From Ignavibacteria bacterium (GTDB lineage Bacteria; Bacteroidota; Ignavibacteria; UBA10030; F1-140-MAGs086), in contig VGWC01000010.1 of assembly GCA_016873775.1 (NCBI GenBank), forward strand, positions 1 through 49,828: DNA of 49,828 bases, in the 5' to 3' direction. A model generated the notes under the pieces. That model saw nothing but the letters and a program-made list of their open reading frames with translations. It had not been told where the DNA came from and searched no databases. Position numbers and translations under genes: made by a program. This document shows positions 42,444-49,807 of the stretch, piece by piece (positions within the stretch are counted from its first letter, which is position 1; every line of letters starts with the position of its first letter).

Positions 42444-43127
42444 ATGCGCATTTTAGTTGTTGAAGACGAAAAAAAAGTAGCGAAGTTCATCAAGAAAGGA
42501 CTTGAGGAAGAACACTACGCAGTGGATGTTGTTCACGATGGCGATTCTGCATTTCAACTTGCCAAATCTGAACCGTACGATTTGTTCATCATAGATATAA
42601 TGCTTCCGAAAAAAGATGGAATTTCGCTGGTGAAAGAATTGCGAGCAAGAAAAGTAACGATTCCCATTCTCATCGTAACTGCCAAAACATCTGTCGAAGA
42701 CCGTGTTGGCGGACTTGATAGCGGCGCTGATGATTATTTGACAAAACCGTTTGCAATGGAAGAATTGTTTGCACGCGTGCGCTCGCTTCTTCGCCGCGGA
42801 GCAGCAGAAAAAACTCCAACGCTTCGAGTCGCAGATTTGGAACTTGACCTTGTGAAACATAAAGCCAAACGCGGAGAAAAAATGATTGAACTTACTGCGA
42901 AAGAATATTCCCTCCTCGAATATTTTATGCGCAATAAAAATCGCACGCTTTCCCGTACGCTTATTTCTGAACATATTTGGAATTACAATTTTGATACGGG
43001 AACAAACATTATTGACGTTTATGTTAACCATCTTCGTCAAAAAGTAGATAACGGTTTCGAAAAAGGTTTGATACACACCGTTCGCGGTGTTGGCTATATG
43101 ATGAAAGAACCCGATGAGAAAATGTAG
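42444..43127 (+). CDS. OmpR-family response regulator
   Basis: The receiver domain (residues 1-120) has the acidic pocket Glu7-Asp8, the phosphorylated Asp51 in IIDIMLPKKDG, and the LTKPF lysine. The C-terminal winged helix (about 125-222) includes LTAKEYSLLEYFMRNKNRTL and the recognition part NIIDVYVNHLRQKVD. The opening MRILVVEDEKKVAKFIKKGL recalls the CusR/CopR subgroup of metal-responsive regulators. GGAAAA precedes the ATG. The histidine kinase follows after 87 bases. Adjacent to these is an exported protein with a heavy-metal-binding-like motif, which is the main reason to suspect a metal signal. Confidence 0.93.
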   Translation: MRILVVEDEKKVAKFIKKGLEEEHYAVDVVHDGDSAFQLAKSEPYDLFIIDIMLPKKDGISLVKELRARKVTIPILIVTAKTSVEDRVGGLDSGADDYLTKPFAMEELFARVRSLLRRGAAEKTPTLRVADLELDLVKHKAKRGEKMIELTAKEYSLLEYFMRNKNRTLSRTLISEHIWNYNFDTGTNIIDVYVNHLRQKVDNGFEKGLIHTVRGVGYMMKEPDEKM

Positions 43128-43214
43128 ATTGTTTGTACGACAGAAAAAAGTTTTTTCCCTTTTCTTTTTTTGAAAAACCTCGTTCTCGTTTCATTCAAAT
43201 TTTTTTATTAAGGA

Positions 43215-44738
43215 ATGAAACTTCATTTTTCGTTACGCACGAAACTTACACTGTGGTACGCATTGGTACTCACAGTTACGCTTTCCTTGTTTGGAACTGC
43301 GGCATATTTCTACACAAAGGAAACGATTTCGGAATCGCTTGATGTTTCGTTACGCAGTCAAGTTGGATGGTTGCGTCAGTATTTACAGCAGCGTGCAGAA
43401 ATAAAAAAGAAGAAAAAAAAATCCCCACCGAAAAAAACGCTCACTCCCAAAAATATTGTTACAAAAAAAGATACGGTAACAACTTCTCCGTATTTATTCG
43501 AATGGACAGAAGCGGATTCCATTTGGTACGAAATTTATGAACAAGCGATGCGGAATCCGAAAAAAACTTTTCTCTACGTGAAAAACAATAAAGGATTAGT
43601 TTTTTATCGCTCGGAAAATTTAGAGCCAGATGATTCACTGTTTATTCCACGCGACACAGCAACATTCGGAGATGCAGTTCTTACAACATATCAAACGAAG
43701 AACGGAGAAGAACGTCGTCTTGCATACGCAAAAGACGTCAACGGAGAAGTTTGGGTTGCATATCCCATGCAAGAAATAGAAACAATTCTTGATAATCTTT
43801 TCGCGAACTTAATCTTCATTTCTCCCATCGCCATTGTATTTTCACTGATTGGAGGATGGTTCATTGCAAGAAAATCATTACGCCCGATTGACGAAGTAAT
43901 AGAAACGGCAAAAAAAATAACCGCTTCAAATCTTGACCAACAAATTCCGCACCATTCTGTTGATGACGAAATCGGAAGACTCATCGCAACGTTCAATGAA
44001 ATGATACTGCGATTACGCAATTCATTTGAACTGACGCAACAATTTACTATGGATGCTTCGCACGAACTTCGTACTCCGTTGACTATTATGCGTGGAGAAA
44101 TTGAAGTTGCATTACACAATGAAAACCTTGAAGAAGAGCATCGCGAAATTCTTCTCTCTCTTCTTGAAGAAACAATACGGATGAATAGTATTATTGAGGG
44201 ACTTTTGTTGCTTTCAAAATCGGATTTGAATATGTATAAGCCGTCGTGTGAAGAAGTGCATTTGAACGAACTCACTTCAGAACTTTTTGAAGATGGTGAA
44301 TTGCTTGCGCAGACAAAACATATTTCTATTGTGTTAGAACAAAATGATGAAATTCGTTTGTTCGGCGACAAAGTGCGGTTACGACAATTGTTTTTAAATC
44401 TCCTCGATAATGCGATTAAGTACACTCCCGAAAACGGAAAAGTAATTCTCGCACTGTACAGATTGGACGGAACGGCAGTATTTAAGATAGAAGACACTGG
44501 AATTGGAATTCCTCAAAATGAAGTGCATAAAATTTTCAACCGCTTTTATCGTGTTGACAAAGCGCGTTCAAGAGAAATGGGAGGAACAGGTTTGGGGCTA
44601 TCTATTGCAAAATGGATTGTTGAAATGCACGGCGGAAGAATTCTCGTTCACAGCGAAGTAAATTCGGGAACAACGTTTGTTATAAAATTTCCCTTAGATA
44701 ACAATTCAACGATACATTCTGCGATTAACAATCCTTAA
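43215..44738 (+). CDS. Sensor histidine kinase
   Basis: The protein has two membrane helices (about residues 12-34 and 193-215) flanking a periplasmic sensor with a Lys-rich segment (about 58-75), then HAMP. The dimerisation domain carries phospho-accepting His283 in MDASHELRTPLTIMRGEIEV. ATPase boxes follow: N box LFLNLLDNAIKYTP, then EDTGIGIP and GGTGLGLSIAKWIVEMHGG. The H-box context resembles heavy-metal sensor kinases (CusS type), but the same form occurs in other kinases. It is the partner of the response regulator just upstream. The ligand cannot be read from the sequence. Confidence 0.93.
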   Translation: MKLHFSLRTKLTLWYALVLTVTLSLFGTAAYFYTKETISESLDVSLRSQVGWLRQYLQQRAEIKKKKKKSPPKKTLTPKNIVTKKDTVTTSPYLFEWTEADSIWYEIYEQAMRNPKKTFLYVKNNKGLVFYRSENLEPDDSLFIPRDTATFGDAVLTTYQTKNGEERRLAYAKDVNGEVWVAYPMQEIETILDNLFANLIFISPIAIVFSLIGGWFIARKSLRPIDEVIETAKKITASNLDQQIPHHSVDDEIGRLIATFNEMILRLRNSFELTQQFTMDASHELRTPLTIMRGEIEVALHNENLEEEHREILLSLLEETIRMNSIIEGLLLLSKSDLNMYKPSCEEVHLNELTSELFEDGELLAQTKHISIVLEQNDEIRLFGDKVRLRQLFLNLLDNAIKYTPENGKVILALYRLDGTAVFKIEDTGIGIPQNEVHKIFNRFYRVDKARSREMGGTGLGLSIAKWIVEMHGGRILVHSEVNSGTTFVIKFPLDNNSTIHSAINNP

Positions 44739-44777
44739 CTCGTTGTTAATCTCGTCATACATTCCGTTTGATATATT

Positions 44778-44805
44778 GCACTGAAAATTTTTTTAAATTC
44801 AGTGC
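44778..44805 (+). promoter_or_regulatory. Hairpin over the GTG start of the 44802 gene
   Basis: GCACTGAA (44778-44785) pairs with TTCAGTGC (44798-44805) around an A/T-rich loop. The GTG start codon (44802-44804) of the next gene lies in the right arm, so the start would be hidden in a folded mRNA. No T tract follows, so this is not a terminator. Confidence 0.4.
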
Positions 44806-45203
44806 GTACACTTCTTTTACATTCTTTTTTTGTTTTTTTCTATTGCGGTATTGTTGCAAATGTGATTGCACAAAACAACTATGGAAGAAATATATCTCAA
44901 AGAGCAACTATGGATTCAATCAATCTACAAGTTGTTGATTCTACCATAGTTCAGGAAGAAAGCACAGAAATTTCAGACATTCATAGACTAACTCCACAAG
45001 AGCGGTTAATGAGGGCAAAGCAATTAGAACGAAAAACGAGCAACAAAGATAATTATTATTGTACTCATCATCCGGCTATGCAAAGCGAAAGCGTTGGAGT
45101 TTGTATTTTGTGTGGAAACGTGTTAAAATTGCACTACAAACAAACGATAATGAACAGAAACGATTCAACAAAAGTTCTTCCTAAAAAAAATCGTTTAAAG
45201 TAA
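44802..45203 (+). CDS. Exported protein with heavy-metal-binding-like motif
   Basis: An N-terminal signal peptide (about residues 1-24, ending NVIAQ) precedes a polar region and a short motif near residue 87. That motif reads YYCTHHPAMQSESVGVCILC followed by GNVLKL. Its C-x2-H-P ... G-x-C-x2-C-G layout matches the heavy-metal-binding domain found in metal ATPases and efflux adaptors (typically YTCPMHPE ... GKCPICGMDL). The gene follows the histidine kinase by 63 bases and ends with a terminator, so it may be the output or a metal sensor of that system. The GTG start has no clear ribosome site and lies in a hairpin. Confidence 0.7.
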   Translation: MRTLLLHSFFVFFYCGIVANVIAQNNYGRNISQRATMDSINLQVVDSTIVQEESTEISDIHRLTPQERLMRAKQLERKTSNKDNYYCTHHPAMQSESVGVCILCGNVLKLHYKQTIMNRNDSTKVLPKKNRLK

Positions 45204-45226
45204 CTGCTATTCTCATAAATTCCAAG

Positions 45227-45253
45227 GCACGAAATCTATTTCGTGCTTTTTTT
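45227..45253 (+). terminator. Intrinsic terminator after the metal-motif gene
   Basis: GCACGAAA (45227-45234) pairs with TTTCGTGC (45239-45246) around TCTA, followed by seven T. It ends the two-component/metal-motif transcript. The hairpin overlaps the 3' end of the convergent cysteine desulfurase gene, whose last codon bases lie in it. Confidence 0.85.
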
Positions 45254-46423
45254 ATGAATAAGATTTACGAGTGAACGTTTTAAAATTGCAACCGCAGAAA
45301 GAATTTCCTGTTCGCTTGTCCAGCGACCGAAGGAAAACCTCAATGTTGCTTTTGTTGTTGCTATATCTCGTTTCATTGCAAGCAAAACGTGCGATGGTTC
45401 AATACTACCAGATGTGCATGCAGAACCACTGGAAACTGCTACACCGTTCATATCCATATTCAAGAGGAGCATTTCACCATCGATGCTTATTTGCGAACAA
45501 TCAATCGAAATACTGAGAATATTTGACAATGAAGTTTCGTCGTTTCCATTGAATAGAAGAATGTTGTTTCCAAACAATGGAGAAATTTCTTTAACGAGTT
45601 TTTCTTTCAACAGAGATTTCAATAATTTCATTCGAAGAAATTCTTCTTCACGATGTTGATTCATCAGCATCGTTGCTTTTCCGAAACCAATCACGAGTGG
45701 AACTGCTTCCGTTCCCGCGCGTTTTCCTCGTTCTTGTCCTCCTCCGTGAAACAACGGTTCAATTTCAATACCCCGACGTATATACAATGCGCCGATTCCT
45801 TTGGGACCATAAATTTTATGTGCAGAAATGGCAAGTGTATCAATATTCATTCTACTAACATCTATAGGAATTTTGCCAAACGATTGCACTGCATCGGTGT
45901 GAAATAATATTCCGTTTTGTTTAGCAAATGCACCAATTTTTTCAATTGAATGAATAGTTCCGGTTTCATTATTGGCGTGCATAATTGCAATAAGACCGGT
46001 TTGTTTTGTGCAAAGTTTTTGAATTTCTTCAAATGAAATTTCGCCGAATGCATTAACCGAACAATACGAAACAATAATTCCCGTGTTCTTTATATACTCG
46101 CACGAATTCAGCACGGCGTGATGTTCTGTTGGTGATGCGATGATATGCTGTTTTCCTTGTTTTCGTAAATGTTGTGCAAAACCTTTAAGTGCAATATTAT
46201 TCGCTTCTGTTCCGCTCGAAGTAAAAATAATTTCAGATGGAATAGCCGAAAGAGAAGATGCTATAATTGTTCTGCTTTCTTCAAGTGCGCTTTTCACTTC
46301 TTGTCCAAAAGAATGAATCGAAGAAGCATTGCCGAATTTTTCATTGAAGTAGGGTTTCATTGCTTCAAACACTTCCGGGTCTAACGGAGTGGTTGCTGCG
46401 TAATCTAAGTAAATGCGTTGCAT
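45236..46423 (-). CDS. Cysteine desulfurase (NifS/IscS family)
   Basis: This PLP enzyme takes sulfur from cysteine for Fe-S clusters or tRNA thiolation. The start MQRIYLDYAATTPLDPEV is typical. The PLP lysine is Lys203 in ISAHKIYGPKG; other contacts are TEHHAVLNS and HTDAVQSFGKIPIDV. The active-site cysteine is Cys336 in SSGSACTSGS, the Ser/Gly-rich loop form of class I enzymes. The length of 395 residues is usual. It is the only minus-strand gene here, convergent with the metal-motif gene and divergent from the peroxiredoxin-like gene; no scaffold (iscU) is adjacent. The true pathway (Fe-S or tRNA) is open. Confidence 0.93.
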   Translation of the reverse strand: MQRIYLDYAATTPLDPEVFEAMKPYFNEKFGNASSIHSFGQEVKSALEESRTIIASSLSAIPSEIIFTSSGTEANNIALKGFAQHLRKQGKQHIIASPTEHHAVLNSCEYIKNTGIIVSYCSVNAFGEISFEEIQKLCTKQTGLIAIMHANNETGTIHSIEKIGAFAKQNGILFHTDAVQSFGKIPIDVSRMNIDTLAISAHKIYGPKGIGALYIRRGIEIEPLFHGGGQERGKRAGTEAVPLVIGFGKATMLMNQHREEEFLRMKLLKSLLKEKLVKEISPLFGNNILLFNGNDETSLSNILSISIDCSQISIDGEMLLLNMDMNGVAVSSGSACTSGSIEPSHVLLAMKRDIATTKATLRFSFGRWTSEQEILSAVAILKRSLVNLIHKKSTK

Positions 46424-46528
46424 ATTAGTTTTCTCAAATATATATTATCTTATGATAATGAAATTTTTTTTTTAATATAATGAATAGATGAAAAAAATTG
46501 AATAAAGATAATTTTAAATTTTTATCGT

Positions 46529-46556
46529 TTGCATTTTAAAAAAAGTTTTGTATAAT
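46529..46556 (+). promoter_or_regulatory. Sigma70-like promoter of the peroxiredoxin-like gene
   Basis: TTGCAT (46529-46534) and a perfect TATAAT (46551-46556) are separated by 16 bases. Transcription would start near 46563, which fits translation from the ATG at 46602 and excludes an upstream TTG at 46548 that lies within the -10 region. Confidence 0.65.
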
Positions 46557-46601
46557 GCACCCGTATTATTTACAACTATCAATTTCGTGGGAGAAGTTTA
46601 T

Positions 46602-47120
46602 ATGACTCAAAAAACATATTGGTATTTATTCATAATCTCATTGATATTATTCAATGGTTGCGCAAGCGATGCGTTGCAACCAGGAGAAACAGCACCGGAT
46701 GTTACTCTTAAAAATCAAGCAGGAAATGAAGTATCGCTTTCCGATTACAAAGGAAGTTACGTGATTGTGGCTTTTTACGGAAGAAGTAATAATAAAAATT
46801 CCGTTATTCACTTAAAAAATTTTGAATTGGATTTTAGTTTCTATCGTCAATCGAGGATGACAGTGATTGGAATAAATTCAGAACGAGAAGAAGTAATTCG
46901 CAATTTTTATTTCAAGAATAATTTTTCGTTTGATTTACTTTGCGATAAGAAAAAAGTTGCGATGAAAGCGTACGGCGTTTCGGGTGGATTAGGCGGTACA
47001 GACCGCATTACGTTTATCATTGCTCCGAATCAAAAAATCGTGAGTGTCATTGAATCGGATGAAGTTGACGAACATCGTGAAGAGTTGCACAACGAAGTTA
47101 AAAAAATTGTTGAGGAATAA
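46602..47120 (+). CDS. Peroxiredoxin-like lipoprotein lacking the peroxidatic cysteine
   Basis: A lipoprotein-type signal (IISLILFNGC, Cys20 as lipid site) leads to an AhpC/TSA-type thioredoxin fold: GETAPDVTLKNQAGNEVSLS, DYKGSYVIVAFYG, then DLLCDKKKVAMKAYGVSGG. In active bacterioferritin-comigratory-type enzymes the strand is followed by a T-x2-C peroxidatic site; here it reads FYGRSNNKNSVIHLKNFE with no cysteine. The only cysteine in the fold is that in DLLCDK. The ATG at 46602 follows GGGAGAAG and the promoter. It may be a redox-inactive binding protein or use a different residue. Fold assignment is firm; activity is doubtful. Confidence 0.8.
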   Translation: MTQKTYWYLFIISLILFNGCASDALQPGETAPDVTLKNQAGNEVSLSDYKGSYVIVAFYGRSNNKNSVIHLKNFELDFSFYRQSRMTVIGINSEREEVIRNFYFKNNFSFDLLCDKKKVAMKAYGVSGGLGGTDRITFIIAPNQKIVSVIESDEVDEHREELHNEVKKIVEE

Positions 47121-47159
47121 ACAGATATTTTCTTTGTAAAATTTGCGCACATTTTTTTC

Positions 47160-48659
47160 TTGTCCTCTTTCTTCGGTTTTTCTTTTTTACGAAGTGAACC
47201 GAACATACGAACTTTTCAACATTTTTCAGGCGTTGTTGATACTGTTCCATCTTACAACATAGACACAATTCTATTTTCGGGAAATACTGCTTTTTCCCAA
47301 GAATATCTGTTGCAGCACTTCGCGTCATCAATCAAAGTACAACTAAGCGAACCAATAATTGAAAACTGTATTGAACAGTTGCTTCAGTTATACGAAAACA
47401 ACGGCTATCCTTTTACTTCTGTTTCGGTGGCCAATATTTCTTTACTTTCGATAAACAACGAAGAAAGAATTTCCATCGAACTTGAAATCAACGAAGGACA
47501 AATTGTGTACATCGAACAATATTCCATCGAAGGAAATAAAAAAACCAATCGCGATATCATTCTTCGTGAGTTGCGAATGAACAATGGAGAACTCTACAAC
47601 CAAACGAAAATCAACCGTATTGAAAAAAATCTTCGCCGTTTAAATATTTTTTCTTCTGTAAATAAACCGCAACTTTTACTCGATAACAACGGAGGAAATT
47701 TATTCATCAAAGTCGAAGAAGGTTCGTTCAATAATTTCAATGGGATTATTGGTTACGTTCCTTCTACAAATAATCAGCACGGAATCGTTACAGGACAAAT
47801 TGATATTTCGATGCGGAATTTATTTGGCACAGCGCGAAAAGCAACAATTCATTGGCAACGCGAAAGTGAACTCACACAAGAAATTGCGTTGCGATATTCA
47901 GAACCGTGGCTGTTCAACATTCCACTTTCCGCAATTATTGGATTCGCTCAGCGAAAACAGGATTCCACGTTTGTCCAGAGGGTTACTGATGTGAATACAG
48001 ATTTTTTGTTCAACGAAAGTTTTTCTCTCGGCACAATATTTTCTTATGAACAAACACTTCCATCGCTTACAACCACTTCATCAGTGTTCTCAAATACAAT
48101 AATTACCGGCGGAATACAAGCACAGTTCGATTCACGCGATGATATTCTCTCGCCAACCAATGGAGGTTTGTACCATGTACAAATTGAATGGGGAAATAAA
48201 ACGATCGCGTCGTCACGTTTTTCTCTACAAAGATTGTTTACGAACGTCGAGCAATATTTTTCTCCTACAACACATCAGGTACTTTCTGTGGCGCTTCACA
48301 CGAAAGAAATAAAAAGCACAAAACTTGAATTCTCTGATTTGTTTCGTTTCGGCGGCGCAACAACAATTCGCGGTTACAGAGAAAAACAATTTCTCGCTTC
48401 GAGTATTGTTTGGTCGAATACCGAATATCGTTTTCTGTTTTCGCAGCAATCATTTTTCTTCGGATTTTTTGACGCGGGGTATTATTCGCGTTCAGCGCTT
48501 GCTCCATTTCTTTTTTCCACAAAAGAATTTTTATTCGGTTACGGAGCCGGCGTTCGATTGGAAACCCGTGTAGGTTTACTCGGCGTAAGTTTTGCATTGG
48601 GAAAAGGCGATACGTTTTCGCAAATGAAAATTCATATTCAACTCATCAACCAATTTTAG
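47160..48659 (+). CDS. Omp85-family outer membrane protein (BamA/TamA-like)
   Basis: The N-terminal half has POTRA-like repeats (IDTILFSGNTAFSQEYLLQH, then IVYIEQYSIEGNKKTNRDII, LRRLNIFSSVN). The C-terminal half is a beta-barrel with the family signature GGATTIRGYREKQF (RGY at about residues 404-406) and LFGYGAGVRLETRVGLLGVS. At 499 residues it is smaller than BamA, more like TamA or FhaC. The start is unclear: TTG 47160 has no ribosome site, while the frame stays open to 47121 and a hydrophobic stretch begins earlier, so an unusual upstream start such as ATT 47127, after GAGG, is possible and would complete the signal peptide. Confidence 0.85.
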   Translation: MSSFFGFSFLRSEPNIRTFQHFSGVVDTVPSYNIDTILFSGNTAFSQEYLLQHFASSIKVQLSEPIIENCIEQLLQLYENNGYPFTSVSVANISLLSINNEERISIELEINEGQIVYIEQYSIEGNKKTNRDIILRELRMNNGELYNQTKINRIEKNLRRLNIFSSVNKPQLLLDNNGGNLFIKVEEGSFNNFNGIIGYVPSTNNQHGIVTGQIDISMRNLFGTARKATIHWQRESELTQEIALRYSEPWLFNIPLSAIIGFAQRKQDSTFVQRVTDVNTDFLFNESFSLGTIFSYEQTLPSLTTTSSVFSNTIITGGIQAQFDSRDDILSPTNGGLYHVQIEWGNKTIASSRFSLQRLFTNVEQYFSPTTHQVLSVALHTKEIKSTKLEFSDLFRFGGATTIRGYREKQFLASSIVWSNTEYRFLFSQQSFFFGFFDAGYYSRSALAPFLFSTKEFLFGYGAGVRLETRVGLLGVSFALGKGDTFSQMKIHIQLINQF

Positions 48660-48663
48660 CAAA

Positions 48664-48735
48664 GAGCAACGAGCGTAGAGCATAGAGTAAAATCTCTTCT
48701 CTTCGCTCTTCGCTCTTCGCTCTATGCTTTATGCT
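48664..48735 (+). repeat. Heptamer inverted-repeat element overlapping rnhB start
   Basis: Left half, 48664-48691: 7-bp units GAGCAAC, GAGCGTA, GAGCATA and GAGTAAA. Right half, 48701-48735: CTTCGCT three times, then CTATGCT and TTATGCT. AGCATAGAG (48679-48687) and CTCTATGCT (48720-48728) pair perfectly. The rnhB ATG (48731) lies in the last unit. The design matches the element at hpnC. Confidence 0.75.
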
Positions 48736-49333
48736 TTCTTTGAATTTTGAAAACGAATTTTGGAACAACAACATGAATTTCGTTGCTGGAATTGATGAAG
48801 TGGGACGCGGACCTCTTGCAGGACCGGTTGTTGCATCTGCAGTTTTATTTCCCCAAAATATTTCTTTGAACGGAATTAACGATTCAAAAAAACTTTCAGA
48901 AAAAAAACGCGAAGAATTATTTGACAAGATTTACGAAAACGCAATTTCTGTCGGTGTCGGAATTGTATCGCACGAAGAAATTGATGAACTCAACATTCTC
49001 AATGCGACATTTGAAGCAATGCATCGGGCGGTAAAAAAACTTTCCATTTCACCGCAGCATTTATTGATTGACGGAAATAGATTTTCAAAAGATTCAAATA
49101 TTCCATTTACAACTATTGTTAAAGGAGACGCGAAATGTTATTCAATTGCCGCCGCTTCCATTATAGCAAAAGTTACACGCGATAGAATGATGAAAGAACT
49201 TCACCAACATTTGCCGCATTACGGTTTTGCACAACACAAAGGTTATCCGACAAAAGCGCACGTAGAAGCAATACGAAAATTCGGATTGAGTGAGTTTCAC
49301 CGAAAAAGTTTTGTTGTGAAGGGATGGAAATAA
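48731..49333 (+). CDS. rnhB: Ribonuclease HII
   Basis: RNase HII removes RNA from RNA/DNA hybrids and single ribonucleotides from DNA. All four acidic catalytic residues are present: Asp22 and Glu23 in GIDEVGRGPLAGP, Asp114 in LLIDGN, and Asp133 in VKGDAKCYSIAAASI. DSKKLSEKKRE and AKVTRDRMM are further family motifs. The first 14 residues precede the conserved start MNFVAGIDEVGRG; the ATG at 48731 is part of a heptamer repeat and an ATG at 48773 would give the shorter, equally usual N-terminus, so the start is uncertain. yraN follows, a common pairing. Confidence 0.95.
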   Translation: MLSLNFENEFWNNNMNFVAGIDEVGRGPLAGPVVASAVLFPQNISLNGINDSKKLSEKKREELFDKIYENAISVGVGIVSHEEIDELNILNATFEAMHRAVKKLSISPQHLLIDGNRFSKDSNIPFTTIVKGDAKCYSIAAASIIAKVTRDRMMKELHQHLPHYGFAQHKGYPTKAHVEAIRKFGLSEFHRKSFVVKGWK

Positions 49334-49358
49334 TTTCCAATTGACAATTGATAATTAG
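49331..49358 (+). repeat. Heptamer repeat element before yraN
   Basis: Four 7-bp units, TAATTTC, CAATTGA, CAATTGA and TAATTAG, fill the gap between rnhB and yraN and end two bases before the yraN ATG. CAATTGA includes the palindrome CAATTG. It is a short version of the periodic elements at yajQ, hpnC and rnhB. Confidence 0.6.
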
Positions 49359-49360
49359 AA

Positions 49361-49717
49361 ATGGTAAACACAAAAACCACCGGCAACAACTACGAAGACA
49401 TCGCTGTAAAATTTCTTCAACAAAAGAATTATGAAATCATTACTCGCAATTTCAATATTCATCACGGAGAAATTGATATTATTGCGAAAGATAATTCCAT
49501 ACTTGTATTTATTGAAGTAAAAGCACGAACAAACGATTCACACGGAACTCCTGAAGAATCCATTACGCCGAAGAAACAACAAGCACTTCGCAAAACCGCC
49601 GAAGGATTTTTATTCAAACATCCCGAAATTCAATTCAAAGAATCTCGCTTCGACGTAATCGCAATTGAAAACAACAACGGCGAAATTCAAATTCGACATT
49701 TGATAGAAGCATTTTAA
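49361..49717 (+). CDS. yraN: YraN/UPF0102-family nuclease-like protein
   Basis: This 118-residue protein matches the YraN (UPF0102) family, which has an endonuclease-like PD-(D/E)xK fold. Family residues are seen: the N-terminal helix GNNYEDIAVKFLQQKNYEII, the HHGEIDIIAKD motif (Glu37, Asp39), and IEVKAR (Glu52, Lys54). The C-terminal SRFDVIAIENN is also typical. The role in the cell is not established; close association with rnhB and other DNA repair genes is common. The start follows a periodic repeat element rather than a ribosome site. Confidence 0.93.
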   Translation: MVNTKTTGNNYEDIAVKFLQQKNYEIITRNFNIHHGEIDIIAKDNSILVFIEVKARTNDSHGTPEESITPKKQQALRKTAEGFLFKHPEIQFKESRFDVIAIENNNGEIQIRHLIEAF

Positions 49718-49725
49718 AATGCGGA

Positions 49726-49807
49726 AAGATGGAGTCCACCTTTTTTTAATACCAACGTAAAGTTTTTAAGATGCAATGATTCTATTAAGCAAGGTGGACT
49801 CCATCTT
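49726..49807 (+). repeat. Perfect 17-bp inverted repeat, MITE-like or hairpin
   Basis: AAGATGGAGTCCACCTT (49726-49742) and AAGGTGGACTCCATCTT (49791-49807) are exact complements, separated by 48 bases of A/T-rich sequence. Pairing resumes further inside with TTAATA and TATTAA. It could be a miniature inverted-repeat element, the 3' hairpin of yraN or a bidirectional terminator (T7 follows the left arm). No target-site duplication is obvious. Confidence 0.6.

Noticed and set aside
42453-43076. Open frame of 207 codons on the minus strand within the response regulator
   Set aside because: It is the antisense shadow of a fully conserved OmpR-type gene.
43691-44497. Open frame of 268 codons on the minus strand within the histidine kinase
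   Set aside because: The opposite strand encodes all kinase motifs; the frame shows Ser/Arg-rich shadow composition only.
46548-46601. Upstream TTG start for the peroxiredoxin-like gene
   Set aside because: It overlaps the TATAAT -10 element; the ATG at 46602 has a ribosome site and gives a lipoprotein signal.
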